Of a stretch of 64,000 nucleotides of DNA, positions 23,930-33,477 are shown one piece after another. Origin of the DNA: Kibdelosporangium sp. MJ126-NF4. GTDB lineage: Bacteria > Actinomycetota > Actinomycetes > Mycobacteriales > Pseudonocardiaceae. The DNA is taken from assembly GCF_000826545.1 (NCBI RefSeq), contig NZ_CDME01000011.1:1018001-1082000 (forward strand). The letters run 5' to 3'. The notes beneath the pieces are model-generated. The model was not told the origin of the DNA, made no database searches, and saw only the letters and a program-made list of their open reading frames with translations. Made by a program: the position numbers and the translations under genes. How positions within the stretch are numbered: position 1 is the first letter of the stretch; each line of letters opens with the position of its first letter.

Positions 23930-25975
23930 CTACGCGGCGGCCTGGTCGTCGTCAACGGCGTCCTCGACGACGATGGTGTACACGCCGTCCTCGACGGTGA
24001 GACGGCCGTCGTCGACCAGTTCGCGCAGGACTTTGTAGGTCCAGCCCCGTTTCATGCCGACCTGGTGGCGCAGTTCGGTCAAGCCGTCGTCGCTGGCCTT
24101 GAACGAGCGCTGGCCGGTGGCGGCCCGCTCGGCCAGCCAGGCGTGCACCTTGGCGCGCGTTTCCTCGGGCGAGAGCCGCAGTGCGGATGTCTCGGCGTCC
24201 AGGGCCTCGTTCTCCTCGCTGGTGGGCTGCTGGACCGGTGTGTCGGGCCGGGCAGTGGCGGTCACGGCCGGGTCCGGGTCGGCCAGCTCCTGGTCCATCC
24301 GGGCGGCTTCGTCGAGCACATCTCCGGCTACGTCGAACTCCTCGTCCGTACCGAGCTCGTCGTCGAGGGGCATGTCGTCGTCTCCGTCCAGAGTGGTGTC
24401 GCTGGTCGCGCTGGCTGTGGTGGTGGGCAGGGCGATGAGTTCGGCGGTGAACGGGTCGACCTGCCGCCGGGCGTGTGCGTACTCGTGGGCGTGGGCGGCC
24501 ATGGCCGCGCGTCCGTCGGTGCCCCAGTCGAAGGTGCGCAGCGGCATGTAGGCGTGCTTCTCCGACACGCCAGGGGCGTCGAGGTAGGCCATGCCGGGGT
24601 AGTTGGCGTCCCAGAGCTCCGGTTCGACGGTGTCGACCTTCTGCTGGCGGGTGGACAGACCCCACTTGGCGTCCTCCGCGCTGGACAGACCGAAGCACAT
24701 CTTCGCCAGCTGACCTCGTACCAGAGTGGGCATCTGGGTGTAGTCGCTGCGCTGCAACGACAACACGATCGTTCCGCCCGCCGACCGGAGCTCTTTCACG
24801 ATCTCTTCCAGGCGTTCCTCGTCCTTGCTGGACAGACTGCTGATGAACTTGGCGGCTTCCTCGATCCACAGCACCCAGTAGGTCAACCCGCAACCTGGCT
24901 CCCAGTTGCTGAAGTTGTTCTGGGCCAGCCACTTGGTGCGCTTCGGAATCCGTTCGTGCACCGCGCGCAGTACCCGCACCGCGTCGGTCTTGTTGGTGTC
25001 CAGCCGGGCGAGGCCTTTGCGCAGCGGGCCGAGGGTCTGGTCGTCTTTGGAGGTGTCGATGGCGATGATGGCGACGTCGTTGCGGGTCATGGTCTCGCCG
25101 AGGACGTTCCATGCCCCACCGATGGACTTACCGGAGCCGTTGGTGCCCATCTTCTGTAGATGCCGACGCAGGCGGAACTCGCAGTCGTCACCGTCCTGCC
25201 ACACCCCAACCCGGAGCGGCTCATTGATCGACGCGCCCGGCCGGGACGGACCCGGCCACGGGATCGGCTGACGCAGGATCCTCGGGTCGGACACGGTGAT
25301 CTCGGCCAGGTCGGCGCGGTCGGGGTCGGCGGCCAGGGCGATGGTGCCGGGCGGGACCTGCATCCCGGATTCCAGCTTGCCGATCGCGCGCTGGGCCTCG
25401 CCGACCGTGGCCTGCCCAGGCGGCAGCGCCAGCGTGCCCTTGATCTTGCGGTCTGTGACCTCCTTGGCCCGTGCCCGCGCGCCTTTGAGCCCGGCCTGTT
25501 CCTTGGCCCGGTCAAACAGCGTGCCGAGCGCGTCCCCGCCGCTGCCCTGGTCGGGTTCGGTGTGGCGGATGACCGCGCGCATGTTCCAGGACAGGGCCAG
25601 GAATCCGCCGCCCCACCACAACGCGCCGGTGACGACGTCCGGGCCGAACCCGGTCACGGTGACGACGGTCAGCCAGCCACCGACGGCGGCGGTGGTCGCG
25701 GTGGCGTGCACCCGGCCCAGCATCCGGCGGGCGTGGGTGATGGCCCAGGTCAGGCCGGTCAGGCCGATGGTGCCGCCGAGAGAGGCCATCGCCACCCATG
25801 TCACCTCGGGAGGCTGTCCCCACACTGCGTGCGACACCGCCCCGGCCCCGGCGGTCACGCCGAGCAGCACCCACGGCGGCACGAGAACGGCCAGTTTGGA
25901 CAGGATCCGCGCCCACAACCGGCCGGTCGCCTCGGTGTCGGTGTCCGCGGGGACGGTGACTGTGGTCCGTCGCAT
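23930..25975 (-). CDS. FtsK/SpoIIIE-type DNA translocase (TraB/TraSA-like)
   Basis: The protein has 681 residues from ATG 25975 (MRRTTVTVPADT), coupled by ATGA to the preceding gene. The N-terminal third has about four membrane spans, including VPPWVLLGVTAGAGAVSHAV and TGALWWGGGFLALSW. The motor carries Walker A MGTNGSGKSIGGAW and Walker B YWVLWIEEAAKF. The C-terminal end, RSFKASDDGLTELRHQVGM, is a winged-helix gamma-like domain that would read the repeats directly downstream. Moves double-stranded element DNA between mycelial cells. An acidic linker precedes the last domain. Confidence 0.9.
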   Translation of the reverse strand: MRRTTVTVPADTDTEATGRLWARILSKLAVLVPPWVLLGVTAGAGAVSHAVWGQPPEVTWVAMASLGGTIGLTGLTWAITHARRMLGRVHATATTAAVGGWLTVVTVTGFGPDVVTGALWWGGGFLALSWNMRAVIRHTEPDQGSGGDALGTLFDRAKEQAGLKGARARAKEVTDRKIKGTLALPPGQATVGEAQRAIGKLESGMQVPPGTIALAADPDRADLAEITVSDPRILRQPIPWPGPSRPGASINEPLRVGVWQDGDDCEFRLRRHLQKMGTNGSGKSIGGAWNVLGETMTRNDVAIIAIDTSKDDQTLGPLRKGLARLDTNKTDAVRVLRAVHERIPKRTKWLAQNNFSNWEPGCGLTYWVLWIEEAAKFISSLSSKDEERLEEIVKELRSAGGTIVLSLQRSDYTQMPTLVRGQLAKMCFGLSSAEDAKWGLSTRQQKVDTVEPELWDANYPGMAYLDAPGVSEKHAYMPLRTFDWGTDGRAAMAAHAHEYAHARRQVDPFTAELIALPTTTASATSDTTLDGDDDMPLDDELGTDEEFDVAGDVLDEAARMDQELADPDPAVTATARPDTPVQQPTSEENEALDAETSALRLSPEETRAKVHAWLAERAATGQRSFKASDDGLTELRHQVGMKRGWTYKVLRELVDDGRLTVEDGVYTIVVEDAVDDDQAAA

Positions 25976-26352
25976 CAGGGCTGCACCTTCCCTCGGTATT
26001 CCTTGGTTTTCACGCCACGATCGACCCGCAGGGCCTCGGCGAACTCGGTGCGGAACTGCAGGTTGAACGCCACGCACTCCGCCGAGATCCCCTGGCACAG
26101 CTCGCGGGCCTCCCGCAACACCCTCGCCACTCGCCGCGCGCGCCACCGCACGTCGACCCCGGCCAGCATCGGATGCCCCTTGAGCTGGAGCATCGCCGCG
26201 TGCGCGGCCTCCTCGGCCGTGGACAGCTCCCGGGCGATGTCGTGCGCGAGCTGCTGGTTGAGCTGGGCGTAGCGGGCGATCCGGCTGGGCACGTCCTTGC
26301 CGGTGAACTCGCAGTCGGCGATCTGGTCGATGCGCTGCTCAGCGGTGCTCAC
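25975..26352 (-). CDS. small helical protein before the translocase gene
   Basis: The protein has 125 residues from GTG 26352. Almost wholly helical: IARYAQLNQQLAHDIARELS and REARELCQGISAECVAFNLQ. It shares the helix layout and the phrase about RRVARVL with the next upstream protein, so the two may be distant paralogues forming a pair. The function is unknown; the four-base overlap with the translocase gene suggests a helper. Confidence 0.6.
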   Translation of the reverse strand: MSTAEQRIDQIADCEFTGKDVPSRIARYAQLNQQLAHDIARELSTAEEAAHAAMLQLKGHPMLAGVDVRWRARRVARVLREARELCQGISAECVAFNLQFRTEFAEALRVDRGVKTKEYRGKVQP

Positions 26353-26741
26353 GACTGGCCACCTTCCGGGTTGTTGATGCGCCTGGCCTGGTCCTTCGCG
26401 GCATCCAGAGTGGACAGGAACTGGCGCGCGTACTCCCTCGGGAACCGCTCGGCCTGGCTGGTCAGGCTCGCGGCCAGGGTTTGTGCCCGCTTCAACCGGC
26501 GCGCGACCCGCCGGGCCTTCATCCGGCGTGCTGCCGCGTCCAGCCCCAACCACCGGCCCCGCATCGAGCCCAGCGCGGCCCGCACGTCGGTGGAGGCCAG
26601 TTCCAGTTCGGTGTTCCACCGGTTGGAGACCGCGCGCAGCGCGGCGGCGTACTGGCCGAACGCCTCGCCCAGCGACCCGGTGAACTCGATCTTCGCCAGC
26701 TCGTCCAACCTTCGGTCCCGGCTTGGCCTGTTGTCGTTCAT
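26349..26741 (-). CDS. small helical protein, partner of the preceding one
   Basis: The protein has 130 residues from ATG 26741. Helical segments LDELAKIEFTGSLGEAFGQY and RRMKARRVARRLKRAQTLAA. The opening resembles that of the downstream protein (a short helix, then EFTG), supporting a duplicated origin. Overlaps on both sides place it in the same operon as the translocase. No catalytic motif. Confidence 0.6.
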   Translation of the reverse strand: MNDNRPSRDRRLDELAKIEFTGSLGEAFGQYAAALRAVSNRWNTELELASTDVRAALGSMRGRWLGLDAAARRMKARRVARRLKRAQTLAASLTSQAERFPREYARQFLSTLDAAKDQARRINNPEGGQS

Positions 26742-27088
26742 CGCCACACTCCGTCCATGACTTCGCCCTCGATCGCGCCGACCCGGTGCGCGCGCCACTC
26801 GGTTGCCGTCACGCGGCACCACCGCCGCACACGCGGCAGCACCGGCGCGATCCCGAGCCATGCCGTCACCAACTCATCCACCGGCCCGGCCACGAACGCG
26901 ATGCCCTGCGCCAGGGCCACCAGCACGCGGCAGACCACGAGCAGCAGCCCAACCAGCACCCGCCGCACGGCACGCGAACGCGGCATCAGCACGCGGCCGA
27001 GCAGGCACAGCACCACCCACCCCCACACCAGCACCGACCCGACGGCACGCACGGCACACTCGGCGGCACGCGACTTGGTCGTGGTCAT
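26738..27088 (-). CDS. small membrane protein of the transfer operon
   Basis: The protein has 116 residues from ATG 27088. Two or three hydrophobic stretches, including AVGSVLVWGWVVLCLLGRVL and VLVGLLLVVCRVLVALAQG, then a soluble tail ending EGEVMDGVWR. The topology fits spread-type proteins. It is coupled to both neighbours by four-base overlaps. Confidence 0.6.
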   Translation of the reverse strand: MTTTKSRAAECAVRAVGSVLVWGWVVLCLLGRVLMPRSRAVRRVLVGLLLVVCRVLVALAQGIAFVAGPVDELVTAWLGIAPVLPRVRRWCRVTATEWRAHRVGAIEGEVMDGVWR

Positions 27089-28248
27089 CGCCCTGCCTCC
27101 TTGCCGCTGGTTGTGCCGCTGTGGCTCATCGCCAGCAACGCGAACCCGGAGATCGTCATCAGACCGTCGACCACCAGGGGGCCAACGGCGGCGCCGGTTG
27201 TGCCGTACCCCCAGTGGGTCAGCACGCCGGACAGGTGGCCGTAGCTGATCACCGCCGCGCCGAGCGCGACCACACCAGCACCGCCGTAGCGCGCCAACTG
27301 CCACGCCCACCCCGGCCGCCACGCCACCCGGGAGAGCACCTCAACGCTGATCACCAGCGCGATCGGCCACACCGCCGCACCGATCTGCGGCGCCAACCCC
27401 GGCGGCCCTGCCCTACCGGAGAGCGTCGGCAGCCAGGCGTAGAGCACGTTCGCCGCGACCGAGATGGCCGTGCCGAACAGGAACCCCGCCCACGCCACCA
27501 ACCGGGCACCACCCGGCAACGGCACGTCCTTTGCCGTTGTGGCTGCCGTGTCGGTCGTCGGCTCGTCCCGGCGGGTCGGTGCGTCGTGCGGCACCTGCTC
27601 CACGGCAACGGTGTCGGGCGTGCCACTGTCCTCTGTCGGCTGCTCGGTCGTGTGCCGGTGGGCGTTGCCGTTTGCTGCCGGGCGGGGTTTGCCGTTCGTG
27701 GGCTTGCCGGTCCGGGAACGGCGTGCCGTGGCCGTCTCGGTCGTGCCGTCGCCGGATGCTTGCCGGGCCTCGGCGATACGGTCACGCCCCCACCGCTCCG
27801 ACCGGCGAAACACCTCGGCCAACTCGCGACCGGTCAACGGCGTCCCCGCGGCCACACTCGCCTGCCAGACAATGCGCGCGAACTCGCGTGGGCCCCTGGC
27901 TTCGTACACCTCGGCGATCCGGGCCCAGCCCCACCCCGCAGGCTTACCAAACCGCTCCGCCAACGCCGCCCCTGTCCACGGCGTTCCGCCGTCGACACTC
28001 AGCAGCCAGGCCGAACGCGCGTGCTGCTCAGGCTCCGCCAGCGCGGCATCGTCCTCAATGGCCGCAAGGCTTGCTGTATCGGCATCCGTAACGTCCGGCG
28101 ACGGTGCGGGCGGCACCTCGTCGTCAGGTCGTTCCACGACATACAACTGATCGACCTCGACTTCGTGTTGGTCGACGAACTGCTCGGCCTGGTCGTCCAT
28201 CTGCGTGCCCGTTGGCGATCCGAAGGACAGCTCGTTCGTGGTTGTCAT
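27085..28248 (-). CDS. DUF2637-type membrane protein with HTH-like linker
   Basis: The protein has 387 residues. The C-terminal 130 residues form four membrane spans starting LVAWAGFLFGTAISVAANVL, with the PIALVISVEVLSR segment typical of DUF2637 proteins on actinomycete plasmids. The N-terminal half is acidic and contains two similar HTH-like repeats (AALAERFGKPAGWGWARI and ELAEVFRRSERWGRDRI). Possibly links the membrane complex to DNA or partner proteins during transfer. Confidence 0.75.
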   Translation of the reverse strand: MTTTNELSFGSPTGTQMDDQAEQFVDQHEVEVDQLYVVERPDDEVPPAPSPDVTDADTASLAAIEDDAALAEPEQHARSAWLLSVDGGTPWTGAALAERFGKPAGWGWARIAEVYEARGPREFARIVWQASVAAGTPLTGRELAEVFRRSERWGRDRIAEARQASGDGTTETATARRSRTGKPTNGKPRPAANGNAHRHTTEQPTEDSGTPDTVAVEQVPHDAPTRRDEPTTDTAATTAKDVPLPGGARLVAWAGFLFGTAISVAANVLYAWLPTLSGRAGPPGLAPQIGAAVWPIALVISVEVLSRVAWRPGWAWQLARYGGAGVVALGAAVISYGHLSGVLTHWGYGTTGAAVGPLVVDGLMTISGFALLAMSHSGTTSGKEAGR

Positions 28249-28538
28249 AGGGACACTCCGCTCATGTCGGTGTCCTCGGCCGCGGCCTGGTCGTCGACGT
28301 CGGCCGGTGCGGCCTTGGCTAAGGCGCGGTGGTTCGCGCGACGCACCGCGATGGCGTGCCAGATAGCCAGTGCCAGCACGATCACGCCCGGCAGGGCAGG
28401 GATCGGCGACGCGGTCACCACGGCCGCCGCCCCGAACAGACAGATGGCGAGCAGCTCAGGCAGCCACCACAGCACCCTGGCGAACGTCGGCATCAGCCGC
28501 AGCAGAAGCCGGTCGATCCGCTTGTCAAGCCACGTCAT
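28245..28538 (-). CDS. small two-span membrane protein
   Basis: The protein has 97 residues. LLAICLFGAAAVVTASP and LPGVIVLALAIWHAIAV are the two spans, preceded by a basic helix MTWLDKRIDRLLLRL and followed by an acidic tail. It lies three bases after the upstream stop and overlaps the DUF2637 gene by four bases. Confidence 0.6.
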   Translation of the reverse strand: MTWLDKRIDRLLLRLMPTFARVLWWLPELLAICLFGAAAVVTASPIPALPGVIVLALAIWHAIAVRRANHRALAKAAPADVDDQAAAEDTDMSGVSL

Positions 28539-28541
28539 CGC

Positions 28542-29018
28542 TCACGCCTCCCGGTCCACAGTGGCGCGACCAAGCCGGACGCGGATCGTGTCCAGCCAGG
28601 CCTTCATGTCACGAGGCGGCGACCACATGCCACCCGCGACACGCTCAGCGGCCTCCCGCACGGAGTACCCCATCTCGTCCACAGTGGCCTTGTCACGCAA
28701 CACCAAGGCCACGGCCAGCTTCTCGCCCGTGGACCAGGCCGGGTTGACCCGCCCGCCGTAGTCACGGATCGCGATACGGCAGCGGCCCAAGATGTCCCGC
28801 GCGAACTCGTCCAACACAGCCGCGTCGTCGGCCTTGCTCTTCTCACCACGCAGCAACGCCACGACAGCGTCAGCGGCCTCCATGTAGTCGGGGTAGTGGA
28901 TCGGCGTCAGGAAATGGTTCCTCGCCGAGTTCAGGCCGATGGTGCAGCCGCATTGAGCGCGGTGGATCACGGCGGCGATCTCGTCCCGGGTGACACCACC
29001 GGGCGTGCTCGCAGTCAT
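28542..29018 (-). CDS. hypothetical soluble protein of the element
   Basis: The protein has 158 residues from ATG 29018, which overlaps the upstream stop as TGATG. It contains VIHRAQCGCTIGLNSARNHF and a central DEFARDILGRCRIAIRDYGG. No known fold is recognised. Position in the coupled operon is the main support. Confidence 0.55.
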   Translation of the reverse strand: MTASTPGGVTRDEIAAVIHRAQCGCTIGLNSARNHFLTPIHYPDYMEAADAVVALLRGEKSKADDAAVLDEFARDILGRCRIAIRDYGGRVNPAWSTGEKLAVALVLRDKATVDEMGYSVREAAERVAGGMWSPPRDMKAWLDTIRVRLGRATVDREA

Positions 29019-29248
29019 CACTGGTTCACCTCCACCAAGTCGAATCGGACGTGCAGTTCGCGCCACGTCACGTGATGAAGGCCGTCGGCCGTGTGCCACC
29101 AGTCGCCCTCGCCGCAGCACCACACGCGCAACTGGTCATCCCGAACCGTGTCCACACCCACGGCCGCCGGACTCGGAACCTCGGTCTCGGCTGGCCCGGC
29201 GGCCAACCACACCTGTGGCGACGCCACAACCGGGCTAGTCGAGGCCAT
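29018..29248 (-). CDS. small hypothetical protein
   Basis: The protein has 76 residues from ATG 29248. Tryptophan-rich end: RVWCCGEGDWWHTADGLHHV and TWRELHVRFDLVEVNQ. It overlaps the upstream gene by 14 bases and the downstream gene by one. Nothing else can be said of its role. Confidence 0.5.
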   Translation of the reverse strand: MASTSPVVASPQVWLAAGPAETEVPSPAAVGVDTVRDDQLRVWCCGEGDWWHTADGLHHVTWRELHVRFDLVEVNQ

Positions 29249-29801
29249 CGAGCACCCCCGACACCGTCCGGTTGAGCACGTCACACATGCCCTGAACCGC
29301 GTCCTGCGCGACCGTGGTCGCGGGATTCCCGTTGATGTACCGCGGTTCGACCACGACATCGGGCGTGATCGGCACCCGGATCAGCAGCGTCGGAAGCACT
29401 GTCAGGTGTCGCGGGTCCTGCGGGTCATACCAAGGACCGGGCGACAGCGCGTCCCGCTCCCAGCCCCTGGCCTTGAACCGCAGTTCGCGCGGCAGCGGCG
29501 GTTCCTGGTCGGTCGCGATCACCACGTCGACCGCCATCCGGCCGTACTCGTCCCACATCACCTCGGCCGACTGCACACGCGGGTGCGGCTTCACAAACGA
29601 CGGCGACATGATCGGCGAGCTCGCCACCCGCCACGCCGCTGCGGCGAACTCCAACCGCTCCTGGGTCAACTCCTCCTCGGCGGAGTCGAAGAACAAGCCC
29701 CGGTGCTGCGCCAGGTACGCGCCGTAGCGCGAAACCCCATCACTGGCCTGATCCACGTCGTACCGACGATCCAGCCGAAACGGCACCGCGGCAGCCATCA
29801 C
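29235..29801 (-). CDS. hypothetical protein of the element
   Basis: The protein has 188 residues, soluble, beta-rich in the middle (VMWDEYGRMAVDVVIATDQE, LTVLPTLLIRVPITPDVVVE). The helical N-terminus includes SAEEELTQERLEFAAAAWRV. Not recognised. It overlaps the excisionase-like gene by four bases, making it the second gene of the leftward operon. Confidence 0.55.
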   Translation of the reverse strand: MMAAAVPFRLDRRYDVDQASDGVSRYGAYLAQHRGLFFDSAEEELTQERLEFAAAAWRVASSPIMSPSFVKPHPRVQSAEVMWDEYGRMAVDVVIATDQEPPLPRELRFKARGWERDALSPGPWYDPQDPRHLTVLPTLLIRVPITPDVVVEPRYINGNPATTVAQDAVQGMCDVLNRTVSGVLDGLD

Positions 29802-30103
29802 GCCACCTCGCCATCCGGCTTCGCGACTCCTCCGGACTTCAGGCGCTTGCGGTACTCGGCGAAGTCCTCGACCTCGACGCGGTACGTACCGCGACCGGCT
29901 CCGACACGAATCGAGGGCAGCTTCCCGGACTCGATGTCGCGGTAAATCGTGGAAACGTTCACGTTGAGCGCCTTGGCCAACTCTCTGACCTTGTACGGCT
30001 CCGTGCGCTCCTCTGCTTCCTCCTGCTTCGCGGGAGTCGCCGTCATGCCGAGCACTTGCCGAAGCATGTTGACGAGGTCCGGCTGGTTACCCTCGTTCTG
30101 CAT
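29798..30103 (-). CDS. excisionase-like HTH protein
   Basis: The protein has 101 residues. A MerR/Xis-type winged HTH reads YKVRELAKALNVNVSTIYRD followed by IESGKLPSIRVGAGRGTYRV, which covers the wing. Such proteins direct excision by an integrase or act as small regulators. It is the first gene of the leftward transfer operon, transcribed away from the GntR gene. No integrase gene lies beside it, although in AICEs the two normally stand together. Confidence 0.75.
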   Translation of the reverse strand: MQNEGNQPDLVNMLRQVLGMTATPAKQEEAEERTEPYKVRELAKALNVNVSTIYRDIESGKLPSIRVGAGRGTYRVEVEDFAEYRKRLKSGGVAKPDGEVA

Positions 30104-30301
30104 CGAACCCTCCAGATGTTCGGTGTGGTCAATCGGCCCTGGCGGTGTTCCAGCACCGTCAGGGCCTCTCTGTTTTCGCGAGATTCGCCCTAGTTGCTAA
30201 ATGCCTTATGTGCCCTAAGGTGCCACAAGTGCTTGTGGTAGTCAACACCTGTGCCTGATGTGCCCTGCTGCACCCTGCTTGCGACGGTTAGGCTGAGTCC
30301 T
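30104..30301. promoter_or_regulatory. divergent promoter region with palindrome
   Basis: Between the excisionase-like and GntR genes. CCACAAGTGCTTGTGG at 30223-30238 has 7-bp arms and a two-base centre. TGTGCCCT occurs twice nearby (about 30209 and 30260). Fits an operator for the GntR protein (KorSA-like) controlling both directions. Confidence 0.5.
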
Positions 30302-30730
30302 GTGGCTCTGAACTCGGAGGACCCTCGTCCGCTTAACGTGCAGATCAAGGACGACCTGCTGCTTCGAATCTCCAGCGGCGAGTGGCCTGTAGGGGAGCGT
30401 TTTCCATCGCTTCGTGCGCTTGCCACGCAATACGAGGTGGCTGAGCTCACCGTGCACACGGCTGTCCGCGAACTACAACGCGACGGCATCCTGGTCTCGA
30501 CGTCCGGTCGCGGAACCTTTGTCCGTGAGGTTCCTACTTCGACCGCGAGCGTCTCCGACGACGACGTGCTGGATGAGCTTCACGCCATTCGGGCCGAGCT
30601 CGCGGAGTTGCGCCAGCGAGTTCTCAACCAAGACGAGACCGCCGCGACGATGAAGTCCAACCTGGACGAGCTCACTCATCGAGTCGACGACATCCAGGCG
30701 GGTAACGAAGCCCCGACCGAGCGGCGATGA
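30302..30730 (+). CDS. GntR family repressor, KorSA-like
   Basis: About 142 residues from GTG 30302; a longer start at 30251 is possible. The winged HTH begins NVQIKDDLLLRISSGEWPVG and ends LTVHTAVRELQRDGILVSTS, the usual GntR pattern of initial helix, recognition helix and GRGTFV wing. A C-terminal coiled coil (ELAELRQRVLNQDETAATMK) replaces a ligand domain. In AICEs this class represses transfer and excision genes, and its place opposite the operon fits that. Confidence 0.8.
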   Translation: MALNSEDPRPLNVQIKDDLLLRISSGEWPVGERFPSLRALATQYEVAELTVHTAVRELQRDGILVSTSGRGTFVREVPTSTASVSDDDVLDELHAIRAELAELRQRVLNQDETAATMKSNLDELTHRVDDIQAGNEAPTERR

Positions 30731-30963
30731 GGGCATCGACGCGCTCGGCCAGCCGATCGATAGCTTCGAGCAATGGGCTACCGGTTGGTACCTGCTGCTC
30801 ACGAGTCGGTGGATCACCTTGCGTCATGGTTTTACGGTGACTTGCCGACCGTCGACATGGGCGGAATGTCGAACGACGTCGAACAAGGAACCAAGAAACG
30901 CGCACGTCAGAGCCGAATGAACGCAGCAGGCGTCGAAGCTGCATCGAACGCTGAGGTGAGGCC

Positions 30964-33477
30964 ATGGCCGCCGCTTCCGAGCCGAACGAGGTCCTGGTTC
31001 GGTTCTGCGCAGACCTGAAGCAGCTCCGGGAGGACGCAGGGCTTTCGCTCAGCATCTTCTCGGAGCGCATGACAGCCGCGATGAAGGACCGGAAGCTCAG
31101 CCCGGTACGAGCCAACGAGATCGAACGCGGTGTGAAGATCAGGAAAGCACCGGACTGGAGCATCGTCCGGGCCTGGATCGACGTGTGCCGATTGGCTGCC
31201 AAGGAAAAGCGTCGCCCGATGACGGTGACCTCCGACCTGGCCTACTGGCGACGCGAGCACGCTCGCCTCGCTGACGCGTTGGAACGACCGACGGAGCTAC
31301 CGGCGGCTGGTCATCAAGTTCCGCGCCAGTTGGGGCCGAAGCCGAGCCACTTCACCGGCCGTGAGCGTGAGGTCCGGAAGCTGACCAGCCTTATGGCGGA
31401 ACGAGCAGCTCAAACCGCAACAGTGGTCGCGGTCGTGTCTGGTACTGCTGGCGTTGGCAAAACTGGTCTGGCTCTGTACTGGGCGCATGAAGTCAGCGAC
31501 CAGTTTCCCGACGGCCAGCTGTTCCATGATCTACGCGGTTACGCTCCAGATGAAAAGCCCTTGGCGCCCAAGGAAGTGCTCGCTGACTGGCTGACGAGTG
31601 TGTGGGGCATCGACCGTATCCCGGACGGGCTTGACGCAAGGATGGCGCTTTTTCGCAGCAAGATCGCCGGTAAGCGGATGCTGCTGGTACTCGACAACGC
31701 GGCCACCGCCGACCAGATCCGACCACTGTTGCCCGCCACTGAGTCGTGCCTTGTGATCGTGACAAGCCGCGAACGCTTGGACGGACTCATTACGGAGGGC
31801 GCCCGCCCCATGAGCCTTGATCTGTTGCCGCCAGCAGACGCAAAGGAACTGCTGCGCAAACTGATCGGTGAGCGGGTCGATGCCGATGAGCAGGCAGCCA
31901 GTGAGCTCGCCAAGCTTTGTGCGTACCTGCCCCTCGCGCTTCGTGTAGCGGGCAGCCGGGCCGCCGCGGATCCAGGTGTTTCCGTCTCCGACCTGGTTCA
32001 CCAACTTGCCGACGAGCAGCGTCGGCTGCGTCGACTTGGCAACCCAGATGACCCGCCTACCAACGTTCGAGCGGTGTTTTCGTGGTCCTATCGAGGGCTC
32101 CCTGACGAAGCGCAGCGGACGTTCCGTCTCTTGGGTCTGCATCCAGCCGCCGGGCAGACCACTGACGTCTTCGCGGTTTCCGTGCTCTTGGATACGGATT
32201 TGGACTCGGCTCTGGAGCAGATCGAGTTGCTCCAGCGACGGTCACTCGTCGCCCGCGGTGCGGATGGCCGCTTCGGCATGCACGACCTGCTTCGGCTCTA
32301 CAGCAGGGAGCTGGTTGAAAAGCATGACACCAGTTCGGGCCGCCGCGCCGCACTGGAGCGCCTTGTTCGTGCCTACTACGGCTGCGTCAACCACGCTTTT
32401 GACCGGCAGAACCACAACAACCCGATGGTCGACACGGAGTATCTCCGTACCTGGCGCCAGAGCACCCCTGACGGCGTCGAGGCAGTCGACATGGCCAGTT
32501 CGCCGACGAGTTGGTTCGCCACAGAACAGGGGAACCTCGTGGCGCTCGTCCAGGCCGCCGCCGACAACGAATTGGAGCTGGCCTCCCGGTTCGCCACCAG
32601 CTTGTTCTACTTCCTGGAGATCGGGGGCCACCTGGCGGACTGGCGCCGAGTGGAGGAAATAGGGGAGCGGACGGCATCGTCTCGCGCCGACCGTGCGCGG
32701 TCGCTGCGCAACCGCGGCCGGCTGGCCATGATCGGTGTGCTGGCGGAGCAAGAGCGACTGAAGGCTGAAGACGAGCCGGCTCAAGCGGGTTCCTGCGAGC
32801 AGGCGATCACCCTGCTCGAACAGAGCCGCGATCTGTACCACGCGGAGTACCTCGAACATGGGCGGAGGCACGCCCGAGCGGGAGAAGCCACCACGCTTCG
32901 CGAGCTCGCCGACGCCTACCGTCTGGAGGTTGATCAGAATGCGCCGGACGACACCATCCAGAAGGCGATCGCCGCATACCGAGCTGCTGAGGCGGTATAC
33001 GTCGAGTTGGAGAACGAGAATGGTCTCGCGTCGCTTCGGCTTGCCCTTGGAATCGCCTACAGGATCAACGGGCAGGATGACGAGGCTGAGCCGTGCTTCC
33101 GGGCAAGCCTGGACTACGGGGCCTCGCTCGACGACCGGGGCAAGGCACGTCACGGCCGGTTGAAGGGGTTCTCACTTCGCCGTCTGGCCGAACTACGCCG
33201 AGACCAGGGACAGTTCGAATCTGCTGTGGACTTGTACAGCCAATGCGCCGAGGCGTTCCAGCACGATGTGAACGACCCCAACAGCAGGGCGCATGCGCTT
33301 GCGGCACGGGGCCGAGTCCAGAAGCAACTCGGCGACATCGTGGCGGCGGCGCGGTCGCTGATGGACGCGTACGAGCTCCTGATTCAGCGACCTCTCGGCG
33401 AGAATGATCCAGAGGCAAAGATCGTCGACGAGTGGTTGTCCAGCCTGGAAGACCAGCCGAACGACGAAGACCAGTAG
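30964..33477 (+). CDS. HTH/NB-ARC/TPR regulator
   Basis: STAND ATPase of 837 residues. An N-terminal XRE-like HTH (RFCADLKQLREDAGLSLSIF, residues 12-60) precedes NB-ARC with P-loop VSGTAGVGKTGLALYW near residue 160, RMLLVLDNAATADQIRPLLP (Walker B) and LPLALRVAG. The C-terminal half is TPR-like. This layout is common in actinomycete regulators and in some defence-type STAND proteins. It stops one base before the end of the convergent phosphatase gene. The trigger and target are unknown. Confidence 0.85.
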   Translation: MAAASEPNEVLVRFCADLKQLREDAGLSLSIFSERMTAAMKDRKLSPVRANEIERGVKIRKAPDWSIVRAWIDVCRLAAKEKRRPMTVTSDLAYWRREHARLADALERPTELPAAGHQVPRQLGPKPSHFTGREREVRKLTSLMAERAAQTATVVAVVSGTAGVGKTGLALYWAHEVSDQFPDGQLFHDLRGYAPDEKPLAPKEVLADWLTSVWGIDRIPDGLDARMALFRSKIAGKRMLLVLDNAATADQIRPLLPATESCLVIVTSRERLDGLITEGARPMSLDLLPPADAKELLRKLIGERVDADEQAASELAKLCAYLPLALRVAGSRAAADPGVSVSDLVHQLADEQRRLRRLGNPDDPPTNVRAVFSWSYRGLPDEAQRTFRLLGLHPAAGQTTDVFAVSVLLDTDLDSALEQIELLQRRSLVARGADGRFGMHDLLRLYSRELVEKHDTSSGRRAALERLVRAYYGCVNHAFDRQNHNNPMVDTEYLRTWRQSTPDGVEAVDMASSPTSWFATEQGNLVALVQAAADNELELASRFATSLFYFLEIGGHLADWRRVEEIGERTASSRADRARSLRNRGRLAMIGVLAEQERLKAEDEPAQAGSCEQAITLLEQSRDLYHAEYLEHGRRHARAGEATTLRELADAYRLEVDQNAPDDTIQKAIAAYRAAEAVYVELENENGLASLRLALGIAYRINGQDDEAEPCFRASLDYGASLDDRGKARHGRLKGFSLRRLAELRRDQGQFESAVDLYSQCAEAFQHDVNDPNSRAHALAARGRVQKQLGDIVAAARSLMDAYELLIQRPLGENDPEAKIVDEWLSSLEDQPNDEDQ